A stretch of 32,777 bases of DNA, taken from assembly GCF_013817365.1 (NCBI RefSeq), contig NZ_JACDCU010000007.1:1-32777 (forward strand), written 5' to 3'. The stretch comes from Methylibium sp. Lineage in GTDB: Bacteria > Pseudomonadota > Gammaproteobacteria > Burkholderiales > Burkholderiaceae_C. A model generated the notes under the pieces. The model did not search any database. It was given only the letters and a program-made list of their open reading frames with translations, and was not told the origin of the DNA. Shown here piece after piece: positions 1 through 7,859 of the stretch; within the stretch, counting starts at the first letter, position 1; every line of letters begins with the position of its first letter. Both the position numbers and the translations under genes were made by a program.

Positions 1-1
1 G

Positions 2-226
2 GACAAGGCGATCAAGGAAGGCATCACGCCGCTGGAATACATGCTGAAGATCATGCGCACAGAGCCTGAGCCCGGGCTTGATGCGCGCGACCTCATCTCA
101 GCCTGCACGCTGCGCTTCGAGGCCGCGAAAGCCGCTGCGCCGTACATCCATCCGCGGCTGGCGGCCATCGAGCACTCGGGCGGCATCGACACCACGCCGC
201 AGCTGAACATCACGCTCAATAGATGA
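2..226 (+). CDS. terS: Terminase small subunit, C-terminal part (partial at window edge)
   Basis: The frame is open from base 2, so the ATG at 41 in the ORF track is internal. The visible C-terminal ~74 residues start DKAIKEGITPLEYMLKIMR and continue with RFEAAKAAAPYIHPRLAA. This EGxTPLEYML...AAxxAAPYxHPRLAA pattern is the usual C-terminal half of phage terminase small subunits, which bind packaging-initiation DNA and recruit the large subunit. The stop overlaps the terminase large subunit start (ATGA), as expected for coupled packaging genes. The N-terminal DNA-binding region lies outside the window. The family call is from pattern recognition, supported by the adjacent terL. Confidence 0.85.
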   Translation, partial: DKAIKEGITPLEYMLKIMRTEPEPGLDARDLISACTLRFEAAKAAAPYIHPRLAAIEHSGGIDTTPQLNITLNR

Positions 227-1665
227 GCATCGACCTCGAACTGCACCCGAAGCAGACGGTTGCCTTCGAGACGCAGGCGACCGAGATTCTGTACGGCGGG
301 GCTGCGGGGGGTGGGAAGTCGCACCTGATGCGCGTCTGTGCCGTGGCCTGGTGCATCGCTGTGCCCGGGCTGCAGGTGTACCTTTTCCGCAGGACGCACC
401 CTGACCTGTGGAAGAACCACATGGAAGGCCCGTCATCGTTCCCCTCGCTGCTGGCTGACTGGATGGCCTCCGGCTTTGTGCGCGTCAACCTGTCCGACGG
501 TCAGGTGATCTTCGGCAACGGCAGCAAGATTCATTTGTGCCACTGCCAGCACGCCAAGGATGTCTTGCGCTACCAGGGCGCGGAAATCCACGTGCTGATG
601 ATCGACGAGCTCACCCACTTCCCGGAGTCGGTGTACCGCTTCCTGCGGGGTCGGTGTCGTCTCGGTGCGATGAAGTTGCCCGAGAAGTGGGCCGGCTACT
701 TCCCGCGCATCCTCAACGGGGCGAATCCAGGTGGCGAGGGCCACCACTGGGTCAAGGCGTCGTTCATCGACAACGCCGTGCCGCTATCGATCCGGCCGAT
801 GGAGCCGAAAGACGGTGGGATGCAGCGCCAGTACATTCCAGCCCGGCTGGACGATAACCCGACGATGGATGCCGACTACGGCGACAAGTTGTCCGGCCTC
901 GGCAATGAATCGCTTGTGAGGGCGATGCTCGAAGGTGATTGGGACATCGTCGCCGGCGCTTACTTCACCGAGTTCATGCGCGACCGGCATGTGGTCAAGC
1001 CCTTCACCATCCCGTCGCACTGGACGCGATATCGCTGCTTCGACTGGGGCTCAGCGAAGCCCTTCGCCTGCTACTGGATTGCCGTGTCGGACGGTGAGAT
1101 GCCGCAGTACCCGCGCGGTGCACTGATCTATTACCGCGAGTATTACGGCATGCGGGAAGTGGTCAACACCGGCTTGAAGCTCCCAGCGGACAAGGTGGCG
1201 CAGGAGATCAAGCGGCGCGACCGGGGCGACACGACCGGGCCTGGGGGTTGGGGCGTGGCTGACCCCTCCATCTTCACGGTGGACGGCGGCGAGAGCATCG
1301 CCGAGACGATGCGCAAGCAGGGCGTGACGTGGCGCAGGGCGGACAACAAGCGAATTCCGGGCTGGGAGCAGATGCGCATCCGGCTCGATGGGGACGGCGA
1401 CAACAAGCCGATGATCTTTTTCTTCGAGACGTGCGTTCACCTGATCCGCACGCTGCCTGCCTTGCAGCACGACGAACACAAGCCCGAGGACGTGGACACG
1501 AACAACGAGGACCACGCCCCGGATGCGGCGCGGTACGGCTGCATGGCCCGGCCGATCGTTCGCGGCGCCCCGAAGGCCAGACCTTCCGATCCAAGCCCGG
1601 GCTCGATCGAATGGCTGCTCAAGCGCACCGCTCAGGAAAAGGAGCGCAGCCAGTACCGAGGCTGA
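223..1665 (+). CDS. terL: Terminase large subunit (packaging ATPase/nuclease)
   Basis: 480 residues, normal for TerL. It pumps DNA into the prohead using ATP and cuts the concatemer. A Walker A motif, GGAAGGGKS, lies at residues 25-33. A Walker B, VLMIDE, is at about 124-129. The C-terminal RNase H-like nuclease is marked by acidic positions in CFDWGS (D274), ADPS (D347) and the EDHAPDAARY segment (about 429-436). The ATG overlaps the terS stop by four bases, so the start is well supported. The C-terminal tail (about 450-480) is basic and polar. Family membership is clear. The packaging type (cos or pac) cannot be read from this window. Confidence 0.96.
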   Translation: MSIDLELHPKQTVAFETQATEILYGGAAGGGKSHLMRVCAVAWCIAVPGLQVYLFRRTHPDLWKNHMEGPSSFPSLLADWMASGFVRVNLSDGQVIFGNGSKIHLCHCQHAKDVLRYQGAEIHVLMIDELTHFPESVYRFLRGRCRLGAMKLPEKWAGYFPRILNGANPGGEGHHWVKASFIDNAVPLSIRPMEPKDGGMQRQYIPARLDDNPTMDADYGDKLSGLGNESLVRAMLEGDWDIVAGAYFTEFMRDRHVVKPFTIPSHWTRYRCFDWGSAKPFACYWIAVSDGEMPQYPRGALIYYREYYGMREVVNTGLKLPADKVAQEIKRRDRGDTTGPGGWGVADPSIFTVDGGESIAETMRKQGVTWRRADNKRIPGWEQMRIRLDGDGDNKPMIFFFETCVHLIRTLPALQHDEHKPEDVDTNNEDHAPDAARYGCMARPIVRGAPKARPSDPSPGSIEWLLKRTAQEKERSQYRG

Positions 1666-1693
1666 CTGGCCTCTTTATGAAGGAGATGACGAA

Positions 1694-1879
1694 ATGACAG
1701 ACACCCGTAGGTATTGGCCCATGATCCACTGGATTCGGGAGATGTTCGGCTTGGCGGCACCCCGCACCCATTGCCGGTGTTGCCGTAGACCCTTCGATGA
1801 AGTTTGGAAAAGCCACGGCCTCGTCCCGTTCGGCAGCGGGTTCTGCGCGTCTTGCGTATCAGCGATCCTGCGCAAGTAG
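1694..1879 (+). CDS. Small zinc-ribbon protein between terL and portal
   Basis: 61 residues from an ATG preceded by a good ribosome-binding site (AGGAGA, 1681-1686). The longer ORF in the track (start 1523) would run inside terL and is not needed. Two CxxC pairs, C27-x-x-C30 and C51-x-x-C54, are spaced as a zinc ribbon. The N-terminal segment RYWPMIHWIREMFGLAAP is amphipathic. Function unknown. A one-zinc miniprotein next to terminase could help packaging or be a small regulator, but nothing in the sequence decides this. It is the last gene before the first copy of the ACATCGCATGG motif. Confidence 0.7.
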   Translation: MTDTRRYWPMIHWIREMFGLAAPRTHCRCCRRPFDEVWKSHGLVPFGSGFCASCVSAILRK

Positions 1880-1885
1880 CTGTGT

Positions 1886-1939
1886 TGACATCGCATGGAA
1901 GGCCCTCCGCGGCAATAGCCTGCTCCCGTTTCTCAACGG
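1886..1939 (+). promoter_or_regulatory. Late-gene intergenic motif, copy 1, with leader hairpin
   Basis: The sequence TGACATCGCATGG (1886-1898) lies seven bases after the stop of the zinc-ribbon gene, and its last base is 54 bases before the ATG at 1952. The leader carries a hairpin CCGTT-TCTC-AACGG (1926-1939), followed at once by AAAAGG as ribosome-binding site. The core recurs at four other late-gene gaps at almost the same distance from the start codon. A TTGACA (1885-1890) overlaps it, but no matching -10 box is seen 16-18 bases downstream. Confidence 0.6.
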
Positions 1940-1951
1940 AAAAGGCTCACC

Positions 1952-2254
1952 ATGCGTCAACTCGATCTCGGCACGCTCGCGGCGGTTGCCGTCGGCACTT
2001 CGTTCTCCACCCAGGGCGCGGGCTTCCTGCCGGGTGAACTGGCTGTCGCTCGCATCTTCTCGCCCGGCGGCGCGTTCGCCGGCTCGGCGAAGATTCAGAC
2101 CTCGCCTGATGGCACGACCTGGACCGATGCCGGCGTTGCCGTCACGGGCGGAACGGACAGCTTCACGGTGACGCTGTCTGGCTTTGCTCGCCTGAACTGC
2201 ACCGCCCGCACGGCGGGTTCGGTCAAGGCTGTGCTCGAAAATAGCATCGGCTGA
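1952..2254 (+). CDS. Small virion-associated protein upstream of portal (hypothetical)
   Basis: 100 residues, MRQLDLGTLAAVAVGTSFST at the start, rich in Gly, Ala, Ser and Thr, with alternating beta-prone stretches (KIQTSPDGTTWTDAG). The composition resembles head-decoration or small structural proteins. The segment TSPDGTTWTDAGVAVTGG is typical of beta-sandwich virion proteins. The ATG has AAAAGG 8 bases upstream, just after a leader hairpin. It sits directly before the portal gene, a position often held by head proteins. No specific family is recognised. Confidence 0.65.
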   Translation: MRQLDLGTLAAVAVGTSFSTQGAGFLPGELAVARIFSPGGAFAGSAKIQTSPDGTTWTDAGVAVTGGTDSFTVTLSGFARLNCTARTAGSVKAVLENSIG

Positions 2255-2255
2255 C

Positions 2256-4577
2256 GTGGATGAGGCCCAAAGCGCCCCGGTAGACGAACAGCAGACGGCG
2301 CAAGCCGAGCGGTTCAAGAAGCGCCTGAAGTACTTCGGCGGGCTCCACAAGGAGCACGTCAAGCGCTGGGAGCGCAACCGCAAGCACGTCAACGGGGAAA
2401 GCGGCGAGGACGGCGGACAGGGCCTCGTTCGCGTGAACCTGATCGCCTCGGTCGTCAACACGATCCAGCCGAACATCTACGCCAAGGCGCCCGAGGTCTC
2501 CGTTCAACCGGAGGAGCGCGTCAATCAAGAGTCGTATGAGCCCGTCGTCCAGGACTTCTCCAAGACACTGGAGATGGTGCTCAACCGCTACGCGGTCCGT
2601 GGCGGGATGCTCAAGGCACGAGGCAAGGAGGCCGTTCGCGCTTCCTTGACCTGTACGACGGGGTGGACCAAGGTTATCTACCAAAAGGAAAAGCGCGAAG
2701 ACCCGCTGATCCGCAACCGCATCAACGACGCCCAGGACAACATCCTGCGCGTCGAGCAGTTGCTCAAGCAGACCGAGGACGAGGGCAAGTGCACGGAGTA
2801 CCAGTGCAACATGGCCGAGTTGAAGCAGCAGATCGCTGCGATGCAGGGGCAGGTCGAGGTGCTTGTCTCCGAGGGTCTGGTGATCGACAACGTCCAGCCC
2901 GAGCACATGCTTATCCTCGATGCGTCGATCAAGACAATCGACGAGTACGCCCAGGCATCGGCCATTGCGCACGGCGTCTACATGACGGTCGGGGCCTACA
3001 AGACGCAGTTCGGCAAGGCCCCCCCGAACAAGGCCACCCGCTACAGTGAGCGTGACGATGAGGAAGACCGCTCGAAGGTCGGTATGGACGCCGATGACGA
3101 GCTCGTCCTTGTTTGGGAAATCTGGTCGAAGGACGACCTGACCGTCTACACCCAATGCGCCGGGGCGTCGGAGTTCTGCCGCGCGCCTTACCAGCCCAAG
3201 ACGCTGGGGCAACAGTGGTATCCGTTCTTCCCCTTGCAACTGTGGCGCGTCAACGGCTATCTCTACGCCCGTGCCCTGGTGGATAACCTCATCGAACTGG
3301 TTGATGAGTACAACACCCGCCGGACGGTGGCGGCCGAGCACCGGCGCAAGAACATGCCGGTTCGGCTTATCAACAAGGCCGCCAGCATCACCGACGAGGA
3401 CATATCGCGGATCAACTCGCGCAGCGCGAGCACCGACCTGATCGGCCTGGAAGCCGACCCGGCCAACCCGCTGCAGAACCAACTCGGCAGCCTGCCCGAG
3501 ATTCCGTACAACCGGGATATGTACGACACCTCCGACATCCTGAGGGACGTGGAGATGGTGTCGGGGGCTCAGGACGCCTCACGCGGGGGCGTCAGTGCCG
3601 CCAAGACCGCCACCGAGGCGGAAATCATGGCGATGGGCATGCAGTCGCGCACCGCCGAACAACTCGACTCGATCGAGGACTGGCTGACCGCCATCCTGTC
3701 GTACTGCGCCCAACTGCTGCTGCAGAACCTGACGCAAGAGATGGTCAAGGCCAAGTTCGGTGAGGACGCTGTGTGGCCCGAACTGAGCAAGAAGGAATTG
3801 TTCGAACAGGTCATGGTGCAGATTCGGGCAGGGTCCACGGCCAAGCCCAACAAGATGCGCGAGCGCGACCAGTGGCTGCAGTTCCTGCCGCAGATGCAGG
3901 AGGCGGTCATGCGCATCAGCGAGCTGCAGGCCAATGGCCAGGTCGATCTCGCCGACTCCCTCATCAAACTGCTCGACGAGACCCTGCGCCGCTTCGACGA
4001 ACGCATGAGCATCGAGGAATTCGTCCCCGGCTCGAAGGACGAAGAGGGCCGGCCGAACATGAACCAGATGTTGCAGGTTGCGCAGCAGAAGATCCAGGAG
4101 TTGACCCAGGAAGCCGAAGCTGCCCTCGAACAGCAGCAGGCCGAGGTTGCCAAGCGCGAAGAGGCTGCCACCCAGCGCGAGACGGCGCTCAGCATCAAGG
4201 AAATCAGCTTCAAGGCCGATGAGGACGTGGCCCGGATTCGCAAGCAGTACGAGGACGCCCTGCGTGGTGTGGATGACGAGCGCACACAGCTTCAGTTCGA
4301 GCAGCAGACCTTCGAGATGGCCAAGGCCGAGCAGCAGACGCAACAAGCGCTGCAGGCTGAGGCGTTGAAGATCGAGCAGGCTGGGCAGGCGTTGCAGGCT
4401 GAGGCTGGGGCTGAGGCAGAGCCGGACACCGGCGCACTGCAGGAAGTTCTCGCCGCGCAGCAGCAGCTTGCCGACCAACTCGTGCAGATCATCAAAACCG
4501 TCAACGCGCCCCGAGTGCTCGTGCGCGACGACATGGGCCGACCCATCAAGAGCATCGTTGAACAGGACTCACCATGA
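2256..4577 (+). CDS. Portal protein
   Basis: 773 residues starting at GTG one base after the preceding stop. It is the dodecameric ring at the head vertex through which DNA enters and leaves. It is assigned from its size (P22-type portals are about 725), its place after terL, and typical segments: an N-terminal YFGGLHKEHVKRWERNRKHVNGE, early VNTIQPNIYAK and a mid-protein DNLIELVDEYNTRR. From about residue 600 to 745 the protein is very rich in Gln, Glu and Ala with a heptad-like pattern. This is a long coiled coil that would form the portal barrel reaching into the head. The stop overlaps the next start (ATGA). Confidence 0.88.
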   Translation: MDEAQSAPVDEQQTAQAERFKKRLKYFGGLHKEHVKRWERNRKHVNGESGEDGGQGLVRVNLIASVVNTIQPNIYAKAPEVSVQPEERVNQESYEPVVQDFSKTLEMVLNRYAVRGGMLKARGKEAVRASLTCTTGWTKVIYQKEKREDPLIRNRINDAQDNILRVEQLLKQTEDEGKCTEYQCNMAELKQQIAAMQGQVEVLVSEGLVIDNVQPEHMLILDASIKTIDEYAQASAIAHGVYMTVGAYKTQFGKAPPNKATRYSERDDEEDRSKVGMDADDELVLVWEIWSKDDLTVYTQCAGASEFCRAPYQPKTLGQQWYPFFPLQLWRVNGYLYARALVDNLIELVDEYNTRRTVAAEHRRKNMPVRLINKAASITDEDISRINSRSASTDLIGLEADPANPLQNQLGSLPEIPYNRDMYDTSDILRDVEMVSGAQDASRGGVSAAKTATEAEIMAMGMQSRTAEQLDSIEDWLTAILSYCAQLLLQNLTQEMVKAKFGEDAVWPELSKKELFEQVMVQIRAGSTAKPNKMRERDQWLQFLPQMQEAVMRISELQANGQVDLADSLIKLLDETLRRFDERMSIEEFVPGSKDEEGRPNMNQMLQVAQQKIQELTQEAEAALEQQQAEVAKREEAATQRETALSIKEISFKADEDVARIRKQYEDALRGVDDERTQLQFEQQTFEMAKAEQQTQQALQAEALKIEQAGQALQAEAGAEAEPDTGALQEVLAAQQQLADQLVQIIKTVNAPRVLVRDDMGRPIKSIVEQDSP

Positions 4578-5011
4578 GCAAGACAAACACCCTCGAAACG
4601 CAGTGGCTGCTGCTGCTGCTGAACAACACGCCCATTACCCTGATCGGTGACGCGGCGGGCATCCTCGGTTCAGCCGCGGCGGGCTCCTTGTACCTCTCGG
4701 GCCACACGGCCGACCCTGGAGAGGCGGGCGACCAGACCACGAGCGAGATCGCGTACACGAGCTACGCCCGCGTGGCGGTGGCGCGCACGACCAGCGGCTT
4801 CACGGTGAGCGGCAATGCCGGCTCGCTCGTGGCGAACACGAACTTCCCGGCCGGCACAGGCGGCACCGGCACGATGACGCATGTGGGCATCGGCACCTCG
4901 GCCAGTGGCGCCGGCAAGCTGCTCCTGAAAGGCGCCATCACCCCGAACATCGTCTGCGGAAACGGCATCACGCCGACCGTGCAGGCCGGCACCGTGGTGA
5001 CGGAGGATTGA
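4574..5011 (+). CDS. Structural protein (hypothetical, beta-rich)
   Basis: 145 residues with an ATG overlapping the portal stop. It contains segments seen in a widespread phage structural family: SLYLSGHTADPGEAGDQTTSEIAYTSYARVAVAR (only partly diagnostic) followed by GFTVSGNAGSL and a Gly/Thr-rich stretch with MTHVGIGTSASGAGKLL. Such proteins are usually found in head or tail fibre modules and are predicted all-beta. I do not know a demonstrated function. Its coupling to the portal suggests head or neck decoration. Confidence 0.65.
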   Translation: MSKTNTLETQWLLLLLNNTPITLIGDAAGILGSAAAGSLYLSGHTADPGEAGDQTTSEIAYTSYARVAVARTTSGFTVSGNAGSLVANTNFPAGTGGTGTMTHVGIGTSASGAGKLLLKGAITPNIVCGNGITPTVQAGTVVTED

Positions 5012-5385
5012 TGAAGCACCTGCTCGCCTTCGCGCTCGCCTGTCTCGCCGTCGCCGCGCAGGCCGCGCCCACGCTCAGCGCCGACCCGTACCCGTCCACC
5101 GGCCCGCAGCCGACATCGGTGACGCTGACCGTCAACGGCTCACCGGGCCCGGCCTGCACGCTGGTCGCTGGCACGGGGGGCTCTCTCACACCGCGCTGTG
5201 ATTTGGCGGCCCTTGCGGTGCCTGGCACCTACACGCTAGTGATGACGGCGGTTACGACGGGCGGCTGCACACAACCGACCTCACCGGCCACATGCACGCA
5301 AGCGGGGTCGGCGTCGTCTGTCCCTTTCTCGTTGTCGCTGCAAGGGGCAAGTGCTACGCGCCCGGTGGTTCGCGTCGCGCCGTAA
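5011..5385 (+). CDS. Secreted small protein with signal peptide
   Basis: 124 residues from the ATG at 5011. The track's TTG at 5008 is less likely, since GGAGG at 5002-5006 fits either start. The N-terminus MKHLLAFALACLAVAAQA is a classic Sec signal peptide: a basic residue, a hydrophobic core, and AQA before a predicted cut. The mature part looks like a small Ig-like beta-sandwich (DPYPSTGPQPTSVTLTVNG) with four Cys that could form disulfides in the periplasm. A signal peptide inside the structural operon is odd, because virion proteins are normally cytoplasmic. It overlaps the neighbours by 1 to about 90 bases, depending on the next gene's start. Confidence 0.6.
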   Translation: MKHLLAFALACLAVAAQAAPTLSADPYPSTGPQPTSVTLTVNGSPGPACTLVAGTGGSLTPRCDLAALAVPGTYTLVMTAVTTGGCTQPTSPATCTQAGSASSVPFSLSLQGASATRPVVRVAP

Positions 5386-5432
5386 CTTGCCCGGACACCT
5401 TCACCAGCAGCGCGATCCCGACGACAGCACCC

Positions 5433-6092
5433 ATGGCCGCCTTCCGCAGCATTGCCTCGATCAACTACGCGCAACGCGCGAACGCGAGCGTCAGTGTGCC
5501 GTCCGGCGTCGTCGATGGGGACGTGCTGCTGCTGGCCTTCCTGACGGGGCGCGCGAGCAGCGCACTGGACGCAACAGCGCCGGCAGGCTGGACACTCGTG
5601 AGCGGGTTTCCGACAACGTCCAACGATGCAGGGAATTTCTTCGTCAGGACGTGGCTGTACTCGCGGGTCGCTAACTCCGAGCCTGCCAGCTACAGCTTCT
5701 CTCACGCGACTGTTGCCACCGAGGGCGTGATGGTTGCTGTGTCGGGCGGGTCGGCCACGGCGCCCGTCGCTACGATCAACACAGGCACCGGCTCCACCGT
5801 CACCGCCACGGGACTGACGGCTGGTTCTGGTGCGTATATCGGATTCATTGGCCGCGGATGGGACTTCTACGGCTCATCCGCTGCGCCAACCCAAACACCG
5901 CCCACGCTCACCGAACGGCGCGACCCCACGGACGGCTTGATCTATGTCGCCGACGGAACGCTGACCGATGCTGGGGCAACGGGTAACAAAACCCACACCA
6001 ACGGCAACACGGGCGCCTTTCCCTGGGCCGGGATTCTGGTGGCGGTCGAGCCCGATGTCCGCAAACAACTTTTGATGATGGGAGTGAACTGA
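5433..6092 (+). CDS. Structural protein (hypothetical)
   Basis: 219 residues from ATG 5433. The ORF is open from 5292, but the extra N-terminal residues are unlike the rest and overlap the previous gene, so 5433 is preferred although no clear ribosome-binding site precedes it. The sequence reads as a beta-rich virion protein: SGVVDGDVLLLAFLTG, APAGWTLVSGFPTT and SYSFSHATVATEGVMVAVSGG are the recurring pattern of minor tail or fibre proteins with a jelly-roll-like domain. It ends one base before the next gene. The exact role is unknown. Confidence 0.6.
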   Translation: MAAFRSIASINYAQRANASVSVPSGVVDGDVLLLAFLTGRASSALDATAPAGWTLVSGFPTTSNDAGNFFVRTWLYSRVANSEPASYSFSHATVATEGVMVAVSGGSATAPVATINTGTGSTVTATGLTAGSGAYIGFIGRGWDFYGSSAAPTQTPPTLTERRDPTDGLIYVADGTLTDAGATGNKTHTNGNTGAFPWAGILVAVEPDVRKQLLMMGVN

Positions 6093-6093
6093 C

Positions 6094-6390
6094 ATGGCGA
6101 CTTACGTTGAACTGATGGAATGCCAGGCCGACGCTACCCTGCGCCAGCGCGTCGCGGCGGCGTGCGTGGTTGCGGCCGAGGCGATCCGGGTCGAACCCGG
6201 CGCGACGAACGATCACGCCAACCGCCTGCTGTGGGCGAAGAAAGTGTTCGCCTCGCCGACGATTGCTGCCGACAGCATGGTGTGGGCGGTTCTCGCGCAG
6301 AACAAGGCGGCCACCAAGGCGCAGATTCTCTCGGCCACCGACGCGTCGCTGCAGACCGCCGTTGACGCCGCGGTCGCGGTGTTCGTCTAA
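6094..6390 (+). CDS. Small hypothetical phage protein, helical
   Basis: 98 residues with a strong GGGAGTGA ahead of the ATG. The sequence is mostly helical (VAAACVVAAEAIRVEP, DAAVAVFV), and the segment NDHANRLLWAKKVFASP resembles small proteins found next to capsid genes in many temperate phages. There is no signal peptide or membrane segment. Its place between beta-rich structural genes suggests a head or tail assembly role, but this rests on context only. Confidence 0.6.
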   Translation: MATYVELMECQADATLRQRVAAACVVAAEAIRVEPGATNDHANRLLWAKKVFASPTIAADSMVWAVLAQNKAATKAQILSATDASLQTAVDAAVAVFV

Positions 6391-6398
6391 GGGTAGTC

Positions 6399-6863
6399 AT
6401 GGCCGACAACGTCACCCTCAATGCAGGCACCGGCGGCGACACGGCCGCGGCTGATGATGTCGGCGGCGTCAAGTTCCAGCGCGTGAAGATCAGCGTCGGC
6501 GCCGATGGCACCGCGCAGGACAACTGGACGCCCTCGCGGCTCATCTCGGCGGCCACGACCAACGCCACCAGTGTGAAGGCATCGGCGGGGGCGCTCGGCT
6601 TTATCTACGCGGTGAACCTGAACGCCGCGGTGCGCTACTTGAAGCTTTACAACAAGGCCAGCGCGCCGACGGTAGGCACCGACACGCCGGTGGCCACGCT
6701 GCCGATCCCGGCGAGCACGACGGGCGCGGGATTCACGCTGGCGATCCCCGGCGGGCTGGCCTTCACGACCGGCATTGCCTACGCGGTGACCACGGGCGCG
6801 GCCGACTCCAACACCGCTGCCGTGGCGGCGAGCGAGATTTTCCTGCTGCTCGGCTACGCCTGA
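6399..6863 (+). CDS. Beta-rich structural protein, head decoration-like
   Basis: 154 residues starting MADNVTLNAGTGGDTAAADD, with AAGGGT upstream of the ATG. Segments such as YLKLYNKASAPTVGTDTPV are common in small virion decoration or fibre-base proteins. They fit a beta-sandwich in which the Lys/Tyr-rich strand is followed by Thr/Pro turns. No known enzyme motif is present. The gene ends 18 bases before the repeat protein. Function is inferred from composition and location. Confidence 0.6.
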   Translation: MADNVTLNAGTGGDTAAADDVGGVKFQRVKISVGADGTAQDNWTPSRLISAATTNATSVKASAGALGFIYAVNLNAAVRYLKLYNKASAPTVGTDTPVATLPIPASTTGAGFTLAIPGGLAFTTGIAYAVTTGAADSNTAAVAASEIFLLLGYA

Positions 6864-6881
6864 TCCGGTGAAGGCGCAGCC

Positions 6882-7784
6882 GTGCTGCTGATCCTCCAGA
6901 ACAACCTCGGCGCCGCCGCTGCCAGCGCGGTCGCGGTAGCGGCGGGGGCGTCAACGGTCGCTTTTGTCGGGGCGTCGCGCACCGAGGCAGTGATGCAGGC
7001 GAGCGCAGGCGTGGCGAGCGTCTCCTTCACGGGGGCTTCGCGTGCGCAGACGACACTAACGCCGACAGCCGGCGTGGCGAGCGTTGCGTTCGCCGGAGCA
7101 AGCGGCACCGGCTCGACCCTCGGCGTATCGGCCGGCTCTGCCTCGGTCGCGTTCACGGGCGCCAGCCGCGCTGCCGCAGACGTGGCGAGCGCAAGCGGGT
7201 CAACGACGCTCGCCTTTGCCGGCGCATCGAGCGCGGCCGCAGCCCTGACGCCGGCCGCAGGCTCATCGGTTGTCTCGTTCTCAGGCGAGTCGTTGTTGGG
7301 CAGCGCCATGACACCGGGCGCAGGCTCGTCGGTCGTTGCGTTCAGCGGCGCCTCCAACGCTGCTGGGGCACTCACCCCCACCCTAGGTCTGTCGAGTGTG
7401 TCGTTCGCCTCGCCGAGCGACTCCCCTTTCTCGCCTGCTGCCCCTGTCTCCCGCCGCGCCAGCCCCATGTGGGCACGGCAAGAGGAAGAGCCAGAACACA
7501 GTGAGGCGCCGAGCGCAGATGCCGCCCCGCTACTGGACGCCAGCGCCCGCCAGAGCCCGCTCGCATCCAAGCCGCCCAGCGCTGTGGCCGAGCAGATGCG
7601 CGCGCTCGCCGAGCAGGCCGGCCAGATCGAGCAGCAAGCCCGCGCTCAGTCCGCCCGCTTCCTCGGTGACATGAAGGCGTTCGATCGCCCGCTCTACGCC
7701 CCATTGCGCAGCGAGTTGCCGCCCGAAAGCTTCTCCCTCCCGGATTGGGACGACGAAGAGGAAAGCGCGCTGCTGCTGCTGTGA
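6882..7784 (+). CDS. Low-complexity protein with 21-residue tandem repeats
   Basis: 300 residues from a GTG start with only a weak ribosome-binding site. Residues about 21-188 are eight tandem units of 21 residues with the pattern (A/S)GxxxVxFxGASxxxxxLTPx; units 2-7 keep the GxxxVxF spacing and the last is degenerate. Residues 189-245 are Pro/Ser/Ala-rich and disordered-looking. The C-terminal 55 residues carry a helical segment (MRALAEQAGQIEQQARAQ) and an acidic end, WDDEEESALLLL. Repeats alternating short strands and Ser/Ala turns could form a fibrous beta-solenoid or stalk. No family recognised. It is the last gene before motif copy 2. Confidence 0.55.
   Translation: MLLILQNNLGAAAASAVAVAAGASTVAFVGASRTEAVMQASAGVASVSFTGASRAQTTLTPTAGVASVAFAGASGTGSTLGVSAGSASVAFTGASRAAADVASASGSTTLAFAGASSAAAALTPAAGSSVVSFSGESLLGSAMTPGAGSSVVAFSGASNAAGALTPTLGLSSVSFASPSDSPFSPAAPVSRRASPMWARQEEEPEHSEAPSADAAPLLDASARQSPLASKPPSAVAEQMRALAEQAGQIEQQARAQSARFLGDMKAFDRPLYAPLRSELPPESFSLPDWDDEEESALLLL
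6942..7445 (+). repeat. Eight tandem 63-bp (21-residue) coding repeats
   Basis: Eight in-frame units within the 300-residue ORF. The unit length stays exactly 21 residues, while the codons differ between copies. The repetition is therefore kept at protein level and is not a recent DNA slippage array. Recurring cores are VSFTGAS, VAFAGAS, VAFTGAS and VAFSGAS. Confidence 0.7.
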
Positions 7785-7795
7785 ATTGCTACGTG

Positions 7796-7842
7796 TGACA
7801 TCGCATGGAAACCATGCCCGCTCTCTACCGTGCCGATACGGT
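7796..7842 (+). promoter_or_regulatory. Late-gene intergenic motif, copy 2, with leader hairpins
   Basis: TGACATCGCATGG (7796-7808) lies 12 bases after the repeat-protein stop and ends 52 bases before the scaffold start (7860). The motif itself can fold as GCATGG-AAA-CCATGC (7803-7817). A second inverted repeat, ACCGT-GCCGAT-ACGGT (7827-7842), lies just before the start region. No sigma-70 boxes are evident. Confidence 0.6.
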
Positions 7843-7859
7843 AACCACGAGAGACGGCA

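Noticed and set aside
1885-1913. Sigma-70 promoter starting with TTGACA in motif copy 1
   Set aside because: No acceptable -10 box follows at 16-18 bases, and the TTGACA is not kept in the other four copies.
2223-3482. Long minus-strand ORF opposite the portal (419 residues)
   Set aside because: It is an antisense shadow of a well-supported portal gene; it is rich in Val/Leu/Arg as expected from GC-rich antisense and has no motif or start signal.
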